Assembly (NCBI GenBank): GCA_005788585.1
Contig: SYBY01000313.1
Location: 1 to 13,721, forward strand
DNA length: 13,721 nucleotides
Source of the DNA: Actinomycetota bacterium
GTDB lineage: Bacteria; Actinomycetota; Thermoleophilia; Solirubrobacterales; Solirubrobacteraceae
Direction of reading: 5' to 3'
Shown here: positions 5,477 to 11,332 of the stretch, in pieces
How positions within the stretch are numbered: position 1 is the first letter of the stretch
How the letters are laid out: every line of letters starts with the position of its first letter
Position numbers and translations under genes: made by a program
Notes under the pieces: generated by a model
Databases searched by the model: none
What the model was told of the DNA's origin: nothing
Seen by the model: the letters and a program-made list of their open reading frames with translations, nothing else

Positions 5477-6801
5477 GCGGGCTCCTCGGCGGGGTGGGCG
5501 ATGGGCGTCAGGTGGCGCGGATTCGCGGCGGCGAGCTTGCAGCGCACGAGGGCGCGCATCGCTGCGAGCGCGGCCGGTTCGTCCGCGTCGTAGTCGCCGG
5601 CGCGTGCGCGGGCGGCCACGCCCGTCTCGTCGTCGGCTCCCAGCGCCGCGAGCGCCTCGGTGCGGATGCGCGCGTCGGCGAGCGCGTGCTCGATCTCGCG
5701 CGCGACGATGCCGAGGGCGCGCAGCGCGACCCGGGCCTGGAACGCGGCACGGCCCTCGAGCTGCGGCAGGACGTCGTCGCCGAGGGCGCTGCGCGCAGCG
5801 TGGAGCAGCTCGACGGCGGTCGGCCGGTCGTGGGGGGACGGCGCGGGGTCTGCGTCGGGTCCTGGTGCGGCGTCCGGGGCGCCGAGCAGGTCCAGGAGGT
5901 CCCATTCGACCTCGGCGGTGCGCCGGCCGATGACGGCGTGCTCGAGCGAGTCGCGTTGTCCGAACGCCTGCTGCACGGTGATGATCCCCCAGCGCAGCGT
6001 CGCCAGCAGCTCCCACCACGCGAGCGTCTCCGCGGAGATGTCGCGACCGCTCGCGCGGGCGTACGCGTCGAGCAGCGCCGCGCGTGAGCCCAGCCCGGCG
6101 GCGGGCCGGTCCGGGCGGTCGAAGCGCCACGCGCGCACGCACAGCCAGCCGAGGTCGGACACCGGGTCGCCGAGGTGCGCGAGCTCCCAGTCGAGGACTC
6201 CGGTGAGCGCACCGTCCTCGACGAGCAGGTTGCCCAACCGGAAGTCGCCGTGCACGACGGTGGTCTCCCCGGCAGGCGGGCGGGTGGCCTCCAACCGCCG
6301 GAACGCGAGATCGAAGACAGGGTGCGGCTGGCCGAGCGCGTCGTGCAGATGGCGCAGCAGGACGAGCTGATCGGCGGGCTGCAGGCCGGAGTCGTCGAGG
6401 TCGATGCTGTGGATCGCGGCCAGCGCGCTCGCGAGGTCGTCCAGCAGCGCCTGCGGATCGGGCATGGCGAGGATCGCGCGCGGGTCCTCCGTGCCGGGCA
6501 GGAGCGACGTGACCATGTAGGTGCCGAGCACGGGGTCGTCGGCGCCGTCGGCGAGCACCTTCGGGACCGGCACGCCGGCCGCCGCGGCGGCGCGCAGGAG
6601 CTCGGCTTCATCGGTCTCGCCGGTGACCGCGGTGGCGCCGCGCTGCAGTTGCACGATGAAGCCGTCCCCGGTGTCCGCCGTCGCGCGCCACGTCTCGCGC
6701 GACGCGCCGCTGGACAGGCGCCGCGGCGTGCCGCTGATCCGGACCTCCGGGTAGACCTCTTCCAGGCGCCGGACGAGTTGGTCTGCGTCGAGCTGCGACA
6801 C
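5473..6801 (-). CDS. APH-family phosphotransferase fused to DUF6285 (LvaA-LvaB-like)
   Basis: From the GTG at 6801 this is a 442-residue protein. Residues 1-300 are an aminoglycoside-phosphotransferase-fold kinase (PF01636). They include an N-lobe with RLSSGASRETW (28-38), the catalytic VVHGDFRLGNLL (182-193, Asp186 and Asn191) and the metal-binding VLDWELAHLGDP (202-213, Asp204). An Ala/Pro/Asp linker (about 306-325) joins it to residues 326-435, which match DUF6285: DRPTAVELLHAAR, then a helical region ending RCKLAAANPRHL. DUF6285 proteins normally come from a small separate gene between such kinases and an acyl-CoA dehydrogenase. The known relative LvaA, with the small LvaB, phosphorylates 4-hydroxyacyl-CoA in levulinate degradation. 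Antibiotic resistance is unlikely. The frame is open to 6951, but the extra residues are low-complexity and overlap the cupin gene; a start Shine-Dalgarno is not obvious. It overlaps the dehydrogenase by 4 bases. Confidence 0.87.
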   Translation of the reverse strand: MSQLDADQLVRRLEEVYPEVRISGTPRRLSSGASRETWRATADTGDGFIVQLQRGATAVTGETDEAELLRAAAAAGVPVPKVLADGADDPVLGTYMVTSLLPGTEDPRAILAMPDPQALLDDLASALAAIHSIDLDDSGLQPADQLVLLRHLHDALGQPHPVFDLAFRRLEATRPPAGETTVVHGDFRLGNLLVEDGALTGVLDWELAHLGDPVSDLGWLCVRAWRFDRPDRPAAGLGSRAALLDAYARASGRDISAETLAWWELLATLRWGIITVQQAFGQRDSLEHAVIGRRTAEVEWDLLDLLGAPDAAPGPDADPAPSPHDRPTAVELLHAARSALGDDVLPQLEGRAAFQARVALRALGIVAREIEHALADARIRTEALAALGADDETGVAARARAGDYDADEPAALAAMRALVRCKLAAANPRHLTPIAHPAEEPA

Positions 6802-6834
6802 CCGCGGGACGCTAGCCGAGCTCCCGTACCGACA

Positions 6835-6861
6835 GGTGTGGTTCCCCCACACCGGGTGGGG
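6835..6861. promoter_or_regulatory. Two mutually exclusive short hairpins in a divergent gap
   Basis: In the 103-base gap between the kinase and cupin genes, GGTGTGG (6835-6841) pairs with CCACACC (6847-6853). Alternatively, CCCCAC (6845-6850) pairs with GTGGGG (6856-6861). The two stems share bases and cannot form together. They may be operator half-sites or an alternative RNA fold in the cupin leader. In GC-rich DNA a chance origin is quite possible. Confidence 0.25.
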
Positions 6862-6904
6862 CCGACTGCCTGCAGGTGCGCCGGTGGCGTGCGAGGATCC
6901 GGTC

Positions 6905-7300
6905 ATGGCGGACTGGACGAAGGTCACACGCACCGACGCGGTCGACGGCATGGCCGCGTACCCCGGCTACGGCGAGGCGCGCTCCTACACCGACGCGCTC
7001 GGCGCCGAGCAGGTAGCGATCACGTTGCGGACCATGCCGGCGGGCACGGGCGGGCGTGGCAGCTACGGCCACCGCCACCAGCGCCAGGAGGAGCTGTACC
7101 TCGTCGTCGCGGGCACCCTCACGGCAAAGGTCGGGGACGACATCGTCGAGCTCGGCCCGGGCGACGCGCTGCGCGTCGCCGCGCACGCGTTCCGCTCCAT
7201 CCACAACGACGGCGACACCGACGCGCAGGTCGTGATCTGCTCCGTGCGGGACGACGGCGAGGGCGATCCGGAGCTCCAGCCGGACTTCTGGCCCTCGTAG
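6905..7300 (+). CDS. Cupin-domain protein
   Basis: A 131-residue single-domain cupin (Cupin_2 type). Motif 1 is present as GHRHQRQEELYLVVAG (55-70), with His56, His58 and Glu62 as metal ligands and the closing Gly70. Motif 2 reads PGDALRVAAHAFRSIHN (85-101). Where the last metal-binding His is expected there is Arg97, with His100 nearby and the final Asn101 kept, so the metal site may be incomplete or rearranged. Typical roles of such small cupins are sugar or polyketide isomerisation, dioxygenation or simple ligand binding; none can be assigned here. The ATG at 6905 is preceded by GAGGA at about 8 bases, which supports it over the upstream frame. It diverges from the kinase operon, so co-regulation across the 103-base gap is possible. 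Confidence 0.85.
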   Translation: MADWTKVTRTDAVDGMAAYPGYGEARSYTDALGAEQVAITLRTMPAGTGGRGSYGHRHQRQEELYLVVAGTLTAKVGDDIVELGPGDALRVAAHAFRSIHNDGDTDAQVVICSVRDDGEGDPELQPDFWPS

Positions 7301-7335
7301 TTCTGGCCGGCCGACTCCGCGCGGCGTTGCACGTG

Positions 7336-7376
7336 GCGCCCGAGATGAGCGGTGGATGCGTCCGCCTCCCGGGCGC
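7336..7376. terminator. Possible bidirectional hairpin terminator between convergent genes
   Basis: In the 102-base gap between the convergent cupin and VOC genes, GCGCCCG (7336-7342) pairs perfectly with CGGGCGC (7370-7376). The interior has further imperfect pairing (GAG-CGG with CCG-CCTC). There is no T-run, so intrinsic termination is uncertain; the position between convergent stops is the main support. Nothing else is visible in this gap. Confidence 0.3.
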
Positions 7377-7402
7377 GCCCATTCCGGTCCAGGATGTGGA
7401 GC

Positions 7403-7990
7403 TCAGGCGCCGTACGGGTCCTTCGCCGTCCGGTCCTGCGAGAGCGACGGCCGCGTCCGCGTGGTCAGCAGTTCGATCGCGTCCGCGAGGTGGATCGGCG
7501 CGATGTTGTAGTCGCCGCGGTCGACCCGGAGCTTGTGCGCTTCGAGCAGCACGTCGCTGTGCGTGCACCCGGCAGGCGGCTCGAAGCGGTAGGACGCGAG
7601 CTCGATGAGCAGGCCCAGCGGGTCCTTGAAGTAGATGGAGTCCATGAACCCGCGGTCCTTCACCCCGCTGTGCTGGATGCCGCGCTCGTCGAGCCGCTCG
7701 ACGGCCTGGCGGAACGACGCATTCGACAGCGAGAACGCGATGTGGTGCACGCATCCCGGGTCGGTCGGCGTGCGCTCGCCGTCGCCCGTCCGGGACTCGT
7801 CGGTGAAGATCGTGATGAGCCGCCCGTCGCCCGGATCGAAGTAGAGGTGGCTCTCGTCGGGGTTGTCGAGGTTCGGCTGCTCGAAGACGAAGGGCATCCC
7901 GAGGACGCCCTCCCAGAAGTCGATGGAGGTCTGGCGGCCGGCGCCCGTCAGCGTGATGTGGTGCACCGCCTGGCTCTGGAGCTTGCGCAT
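7403..7990 (-). CDS. VOC-family dioxygenase/glyoxalase-like protein
   Basis: From the ATG at 7990 this is a 195-residue protein with one VOC domain and a C-terminal extension. Candidate metal ligands are in place: His11 in VHHITLTG (9-16), His82/83 in VHHIAFSL (81-88) and Glu130 in DPLGLLIELASYRFEPP (123-139). RGFMDSIYFKDP (113-124) resembles ring-cleaving dioxygenases. The tail (145-180: LLEAHKLRVDRGDYNIA and following) lies outside the domain. It is more likely an active metalloenzyme than the small VOC protein at 3500-3865, with an unknown substrate; extradiol-type ring cleavage or isomerisation are possibilities. The start is a judgement: the frame extends to an ATG at 8047, but family similarity begins just after 7990. 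No strong Shine-Dalgarno is seen at either. Confidence 0.86.
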   Translation of the reverse strand: MRKLQSQAVHHITLTGAGRQTSIDFWEGVLGMPFVFEQPNLDNPDESHLYFDPGDGRLITIFTDESRTGDGERTPTDPGCVHHIAFSLSNASFRQAVERLDERGIQHSGVKDRGFMDSIYFKDPLGLLIELASYRFEPPAGCTHSDVLLEAHKLRVDRGDYNIAPIHLADAIELLTTRTRPSLSQDRTAKDPYGA

Positions 7991-8179
7991 GACGGAAGTC
8001 TCGCGCACCGGGCACACGTGCTCGGCACTTCGACATCTGGTCCACATCGTCGTGCGCGCGGTTGTACATCAGGTCGAAACGGCTGCCGCTGGCGTTGTCC
8101 ACCCGGATAACGACGTACGACGCCCGCCGCGAGAGCCTGCCCTGTCCCCAAGTTTCGCCCGAGGTCAGGAGCGCACGGC
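7991..8179. promoter_or_regulatory. Divergent intergenic region upstream of glnK, candidate nitrogen-control site
   Basis: This 189-base gap holds no gene and must contain the promoters of the VOC gene (-) and of glnK-amt (+). Two patterns stand out. GTACA (8064-8068) is followed by GAAAC (8076-8080), loosely like an actinobacterial GlnR site, though the spacing is one base off. GTTGTC (8094-8099) and GATAAC (8106-8111) form a 6-base inverted repeat with one mismatch around CACCCG. TGTACATC at 8063-8070 is also identical to a half-arm of the inverted repeat at 9870-9899. No clear -35/-10 pair was found. Confidence 0.3.
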
Positions 8180-8536
8180 ATGAAGCTCGTCATCGGGATC
8201 GTCCGGCCTGAGAAGGTCAACGACGTCCTGCATTCGCTGTACCGCGCCAAGGTGCGCGGCCTGTCCATGACGCGCGTCCAGGGCCACGGCGGTGAGCTCG
8301 ACCGCGTGGAGACCTATCGCGGCACGACCGTCCGCATGGGCCTCGCCGAGAAGGTGCGGTTCGAGATCGCGGTGTCCGACGAGTTCGTCGACCCGACGAT
8401 CGACGCGCTCTGCGAGGGCGGCCGGACCGGCGCGGTCGGTGACGGGAAGATCTTCGTCGTGCCGCTGGAGCGGGTCGTCCGCATCCGCACGGGTGAGAGC
8501 GACGACAGCGCCGTCACGCCGGTGGGTGCGTCATGA
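8180..8536 (+). CDS. glnK: PII signal-transduction protein (GlnK/GlnB type)
   Basis: The 118-residue protein aligns without gaps to E. coli GlnB from residue 1. It is the trimeric nitrogen sensor that binds ATP/ADP and 2-oxoglutarate and gates the ammonium channel. Conserved parts are KLVIGIVRP (2-10), ETYRG (44-48), Lys58, RTGAVGDGKIFV (82-93, Lys90) and the C-terminal RIRTGE (101-106) with the ATP-contacting arginines. The T-loop is unusual. Position 51, the Tyr that is uridylylated or adenylylated in enterics and many actinobacteria, is Val. Position 39, the Gln that helps hold Mg-ATP-2-oxoglutarate, is Glu (GHGGE, 35-39). Covalent control by a GlnD-like enzyme at that site is thus impossible. 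AGGAG at 8167-8171, 8 bases upstream, fixes the start. It overlaps amt by 4 bases (ATGA), the classic glnK-amt operon. Confidence 0.96.
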   Translation: MKLVIGIVRPEKVNDVLHSLYRAKVRGLSMTRVQGHGGELDRVETYRGTTVRMGLAEKVRFEIAVSDEFVDPTIDALCEGGRTGAVGDGKIFVVPLERVVRIRTGESDDSAVTPVGAS

Positions 8537-9831
8537 GCCCCGAGATCAACGCGGGCGATACCGCCTGGATGCTCGTCGCCACGGCGCTGGTGCTGGTCAT
8601 GACGCCGGCGCTCGGTCTGTTCTACGCCGGGCTGGTCCGCTCGAAGAACACCCTGAACACCTTCATGATGTGCGTCGCCGCGCTCGCGGTCTCGACGATC
8701 ACGTGGGCCGCGATCGGCTACTCGCTGGCGTTCGGCGGCGACACCAACGGGATCATCGGCGGCTTCGACCACGTCTTCCTGCAGGGCGTCGACTTCCTCC
8801 CGCGCGAGGGGCTCACGATCCCACACCTGCTGTTCTTCGCCTTCCAGGCGACGTTCTGCATCCTCACCACGGCGCTCGTCTCCGGGGCGGTCGTCGAGCG
8901 GATGCGCTTCGGCCCGTTCCTGCTGTTCAGCGCGCTGTGGTCGGTGCTGGTCTACGCGGTGCTCGCGCACTGGGCGTTCGGCGGCGGCTGGCTCATGGAG
9001 CAGGGGACGCTGGACTTCGCGGGCGGCGTGCCGGTCGAGATGGCGTCGGGCTTCAGCGCGCTCGCCGCGGCACTGGTCGTCGGCGCGCGTCGCGACTACG
9101 GCCGGCAGGCGTTCCTGCCGCACAACGCCGTCTACGTCCTCCTGGGCGCGGGCCTGCTGTGGTTCGGCGGGTTCGGCTTCAACGGCGGCAGCGGGTTCTC
9201 CGTCGGCAACGCGAGCATCCTCGGCTTCGTCAACACGCTGCTGACCCCGGCGTGCGCACTGGCGACGTGGTTCGTCCTCGACGCGATCCGCTCGCGGCAC
9301 GTCACGGCGGTCGGCGCGGCGACGGCGATCATCGTCGGCTGCGTGGCGATCACCCCGGCCGCCGGGTTCATCAGCCCGGGCTGGGCGATGGCGCTCGGTG
9401 TCGTCGCGACGCTGCCGTGCTACGCGGTGATCACATGGCGGCCGCGCACCCGCGTCGACGAGACGCTCGACGTCCTCGGCGCCCACGGCCTGGCGGGCCT
9501 CATCGGCATCGTCTTCATCGGCCTGGTGGCGAACGCGTCCTGGAACGGCGTGGCCGACGGCGCGCTGTACGGCGACTGGGGCCAGCTCGGCTCCCAGCTC
9601 GTCGCCGCGGGCGCGGCACCGGCCTACGCGTTCGTCATGACCTTCCTGCTCCTGAAGGGCATCGGGCTGATCATGCCGCTGCGTGCGACCCCCGAGCAGG
9701 AGGCCATGGGGCTCGACATCGTCGCCCACGGCGAGGAGGCGTATGCCACGGGTGAGGGCGCGATCCTCGTCGTGCACGACGGGCCGGTCGAGTTCGAAGA
9801 GGAGCCCGAGCAGGAGAAGGCGCTGGTGTAG
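8533..9831 (+). CDS. amt: Ammonium transporter, Amt/Mep type, with Glu in place of the first pore His
   Basis: A 432-residue polytopic membrane protein of the Amt/Mep/Rh family with about eleven helices. Landmarks run about one residue ahead of E. coli AmtB numbering: GLFYAGLVRSKNTLN (28-42), Phe108, VERMRF (121-126), LDFAGG with Asp161, FGFNGGS (214-220) with Phe216 and Ser220, and GAHGLAG with His318. The twin-His pair is broken: the canonical VHIN of the first site reads VEMA, giving Glu169 opposite His318, the combination found in yeast Mep1 and Mep3. The gate residue corresponding to Trp148 is Phe149. The C-terminal GLDIVAHGEEAY (393-404), which GlnK contacts, is kept and is followed by a 28-residue tail rich in Glu. 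The start overlaps the glnK stop. It should import ammonium under PII control. Confidence 0.96.
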   Translation: MSPEINAGDTAWMLVATALVLVMTPALGLFYAGLVRSKNTLNTFMMCVAALAVSTITWAAIGYSLAFGGDTNGIIGGFDHVFLQGVDFLPREGLTIPHLLFFAFQATFCILTTALVSGAVVERMRFGPFLLFSALWSVLVYAVLAHWAFGGGWLMEQGTLDFAGGVPVEMASGFSALAAALVVGARRDYGRQAFLPHNAVYVLLGAGLLWFGGFGFNGGSGFSVGNASILGFVNTLLTPACALATWFVLDAIRSRHVTAVGAATAIIVGCVAITPAAGFISPGWAMALGVVATLPCYAVITWRPRTRVDETLDVLGAHGLAGLIGIVFIGLVANASWNGVADGALYGDWGQLGSQLVAAGAAPAYAFVMTFLLLKGIGLIMPLRATPEQEAMGLDIVAHGEEAYATGEGAILVVHDGPVEFEEEPEQEKALV

Positions 9832-9869
9832 ACCAGCTGCGGCCGACTACGGAGCACGAGGGGGACGAC

Positions 9870-9899
9870 GCCCCGATGTACACGTCTGTACATCGGGGC
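9870..9899. promoter_or_regulatory. 13-bp perfect inverted repeat, candidate operator
   Basis: The arms GCCCCGATGTACA (9870-9882) and TGTACATCGGGGC (9887-9899) are perfect inverse complements around CGTC. The core, GATGTACA plus TGTACATC, is the size of a TetR-family operator. It lies 38 bases after the amt stop and 30 bases before the UbiB-like ATG. It covers the likely -35 and spacer of that gene's promoter, where a bound repressor would block transcription. It could alternatively act as an RNA hairpin ending amt transcription, but no T-run follows. Confidence 0.55.
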
Positions 9900-9905
9900 T
9901 AGGCT
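9877..9905 (+). promoter_or_regulatory. Candidate promoter of the UbiB-like gene
   Basis: TGTACA (9877-9882) and TAGGCT (9900-9905) are separated by 17 bases. TAGGCT fits the TAGRRT-like -10 seen in actinobacteria, and TGTACA matches TTGACA at four of six positions. Transcription would start near 9912 and leave an 18-base leader with the GGGGGAG ribosome-binding site. The overlap with the inverted repeat supports repressor control. Confidence 0.4.
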
Positions 9906-9929
9906 CGCGCCAACGAGGGGGAGCGCGTC

Positions 9930-11319
9930 ATGTCGTCACAGCACGTAGGGCGGTCGAGGGTCGGCCGCGGCGTCCGGTTCGCCACCGGCGCCGCGGGGCT
10001 CGCCGCGCGGCAGACCGCCGCGCGCGCGATGACCGCCGGGCATGACGACGACGCCAGCCGGCGCGCCGCGACCAAGCAGCAGCTCAAGGCGGCCCAGGGC
10101 TTGGTCAAGGTGTTCTCCGGGATGCGTGGCGCGGCCATGAAGGTCGGCCAGACGCTCTCGGCGGTCGACATCGGCATGGTCCCGGAGGAGGTCCGGCCCG
10201 CCTTCCAGGAGATCCTCGGGCAGCTGCAGCAGGACGCCGAGCCGGTGTCGTTCCGCGCGATCTCCGACGTCATCGAGCAGGACCTCGGCCAGCGGCTCGC
10301 CACCTCGTTCGCCGAGATCGATCCCGCCCCGCTGGCGGCCGCGTCGATCGGGCAGGTTCACCGCGCGACGCTGCACGACGGGCGGGATGTCGTCGTGAAG
10401 GTGCAGTACCCGGGGATCGCGGAGGCGATCCACGCGGACATGCAGAACCTGCGTCTCGGACTGAAGCTGCTCGCCGTGATCTCCCCGGGGATCGACACTC
10501 GCGCCATCGCCGACGAGATCCGCGAGCGCATCGGCGACGAACTGGACTACGAGCTCGAGGCCGCCAGCCACCGCGAGATGGCGCGCATCTACCGCGACCA
10601 CCCGTTCGCCGTCGTGCCCGAGGTCGTCACGGCGCTGGCGGGCGAGCGCGTCCTCGTCACCGAGTTCGTCGAGGGGCGGCGGTTCGCGGAGCTGGACCCC
10701 GACACCCCGCGGGCCCGACCGCGACCGCTGGGGCGAGATCCTCGTGCGGTTCTATCTCAACGGTCCGCTGCGCCACCGCCTACTCAACGGTGACCCGCAC
10801 CCGGGCAACAGCCTCTTCCTGCCCGACGGGCGGATCGGATTCATCGACTTCGGCTTCAGCAAGCACCTCGGCGACGTCGACGTCCGTCAGATCATCGCGT
10901 CGACCAGGGCGACGTACCAGGGCGACGCGCAGGCGCTGCTGGCCGTCGCGAGCGAGCTGCACGCGCTGGCCCCCGACCCCGCGCTCGCCGAACCGTTCCT
11001 CGCGAGCTACGCGGAGATCTTCGGGTGGGCGCTCGTCGATGAGCCGCTCATGGCGGACGCCTCCCGGACCGCGGACATGATGCGGTCGTACACCGACCTG
11101 CGCAGCAGCGACGGCTTCGCGCGTCTCGAGCTGCCCGCCGAGCACTTCGTGATGTTCCGCGCGGTCTTCCTGCTGCTTGGCCTGGTCGGGCAGCTGCAGT
11201 CGACCAACCGCTGGCTCGACATCACCCGCGAGTGGCTGCTCGGAGATGGCCCGGCGACCGAGCTGGGCCGCGAGGAGGACGCGTTCTTCGCAGGGCGATA
11301 CGCGTACCCCGCGGTGTGA
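9930..11319 (+). pseudogene. ABC1/UbiB (AarF) family kinase-like gene with a one-base frameshift
   Basis: The reading frame from the ATG at 9930 (GAGGGGGAG 6 bases before it) encodes the first part of an ABC1/UbiB atypical kinase. It shows the family's KxGQ motif (AMKVGQ, 69-74), the Ala-rich loop AAASIGQVHRA (136-146), the VVVKVQYPG lysine (Lys157), ELDYELEA (204-211) and VLVTEFVEG (241-249). Near 10711-10716 the frame breaks: the same frame gives meaningless residues to 10793. The +1 frame from 10717 continues DRDRWGEILVRFYLNG, GDPHPGN and GFIDFGFS (metal-binding DFG) to the stop at 11319. Removing one C from CCC at 10714-10716 restores a 462-residue protein. This is either a real lesion or a sequence error; intact motifs on both sides favour an error or a recent event. 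Family members support quinone synthesis or lipid homeostasis; the role here is unknown. Confidence 0.85.
10697..10716 (+). other. Frameshift site in the UbiB-like gene
   Basis: The break lies within short homopolymers (CCCC, CCCC, GGG, CCC). Before it the frame is that of 9930, after it that of 11319, one base later. Deleting one C at 10714-10716 gives DTPRA followed by DRDRWGEI, which reads smoothly. No slippery heptamer or downstream stimulator is evident, so programmed frameshifting is unlikely. Confidence 0.75.
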
Positions 11320-11332
11320 CAGGCTGGCGCAC

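Noticed and set aside
5473..6951. Aminoglycoside resistance kinase, with a start at 6951
   Set aside because: The kinase fold is shared with many metabolic kinases. The DUF6285 fusion and coupling to an acyl-CoA dehydrogenase point to acyl-CoA metabolism. Residues before the GTG at 6801 look non-coding and would overlap the cupin gene.
6175..7608. 477-codon plus-strand frame across the kinase, cupin and VOC genes
   Set aside because: Same shadow composition, and it overlaps the cupin gene in another frame.
8314..9777. 487-codon open frame on the minus strand opposite glnK-amt
   Set aside because: It is rich in Arg, Asp, Glu and Ala with no domain or hydrophobic pattern, and lies antisense to two unmistakable genes. 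It is a GC-skew shadow.
9832..9929. Classical intrinsic terminator after amt
   Set aside because: The 13-base hairpin lacks a following T-run and overlaps a good -10 element, so an operator/promoter reading was preferred.
10697..10793. Programmed ribosomal frameshift in the UbiB-like gene
   Set aside because: No slippery heptamer, internal ribosome-binding site or stimulatory structure was seen, and the family is not known to use recoding. A base error or mutation is simpler.
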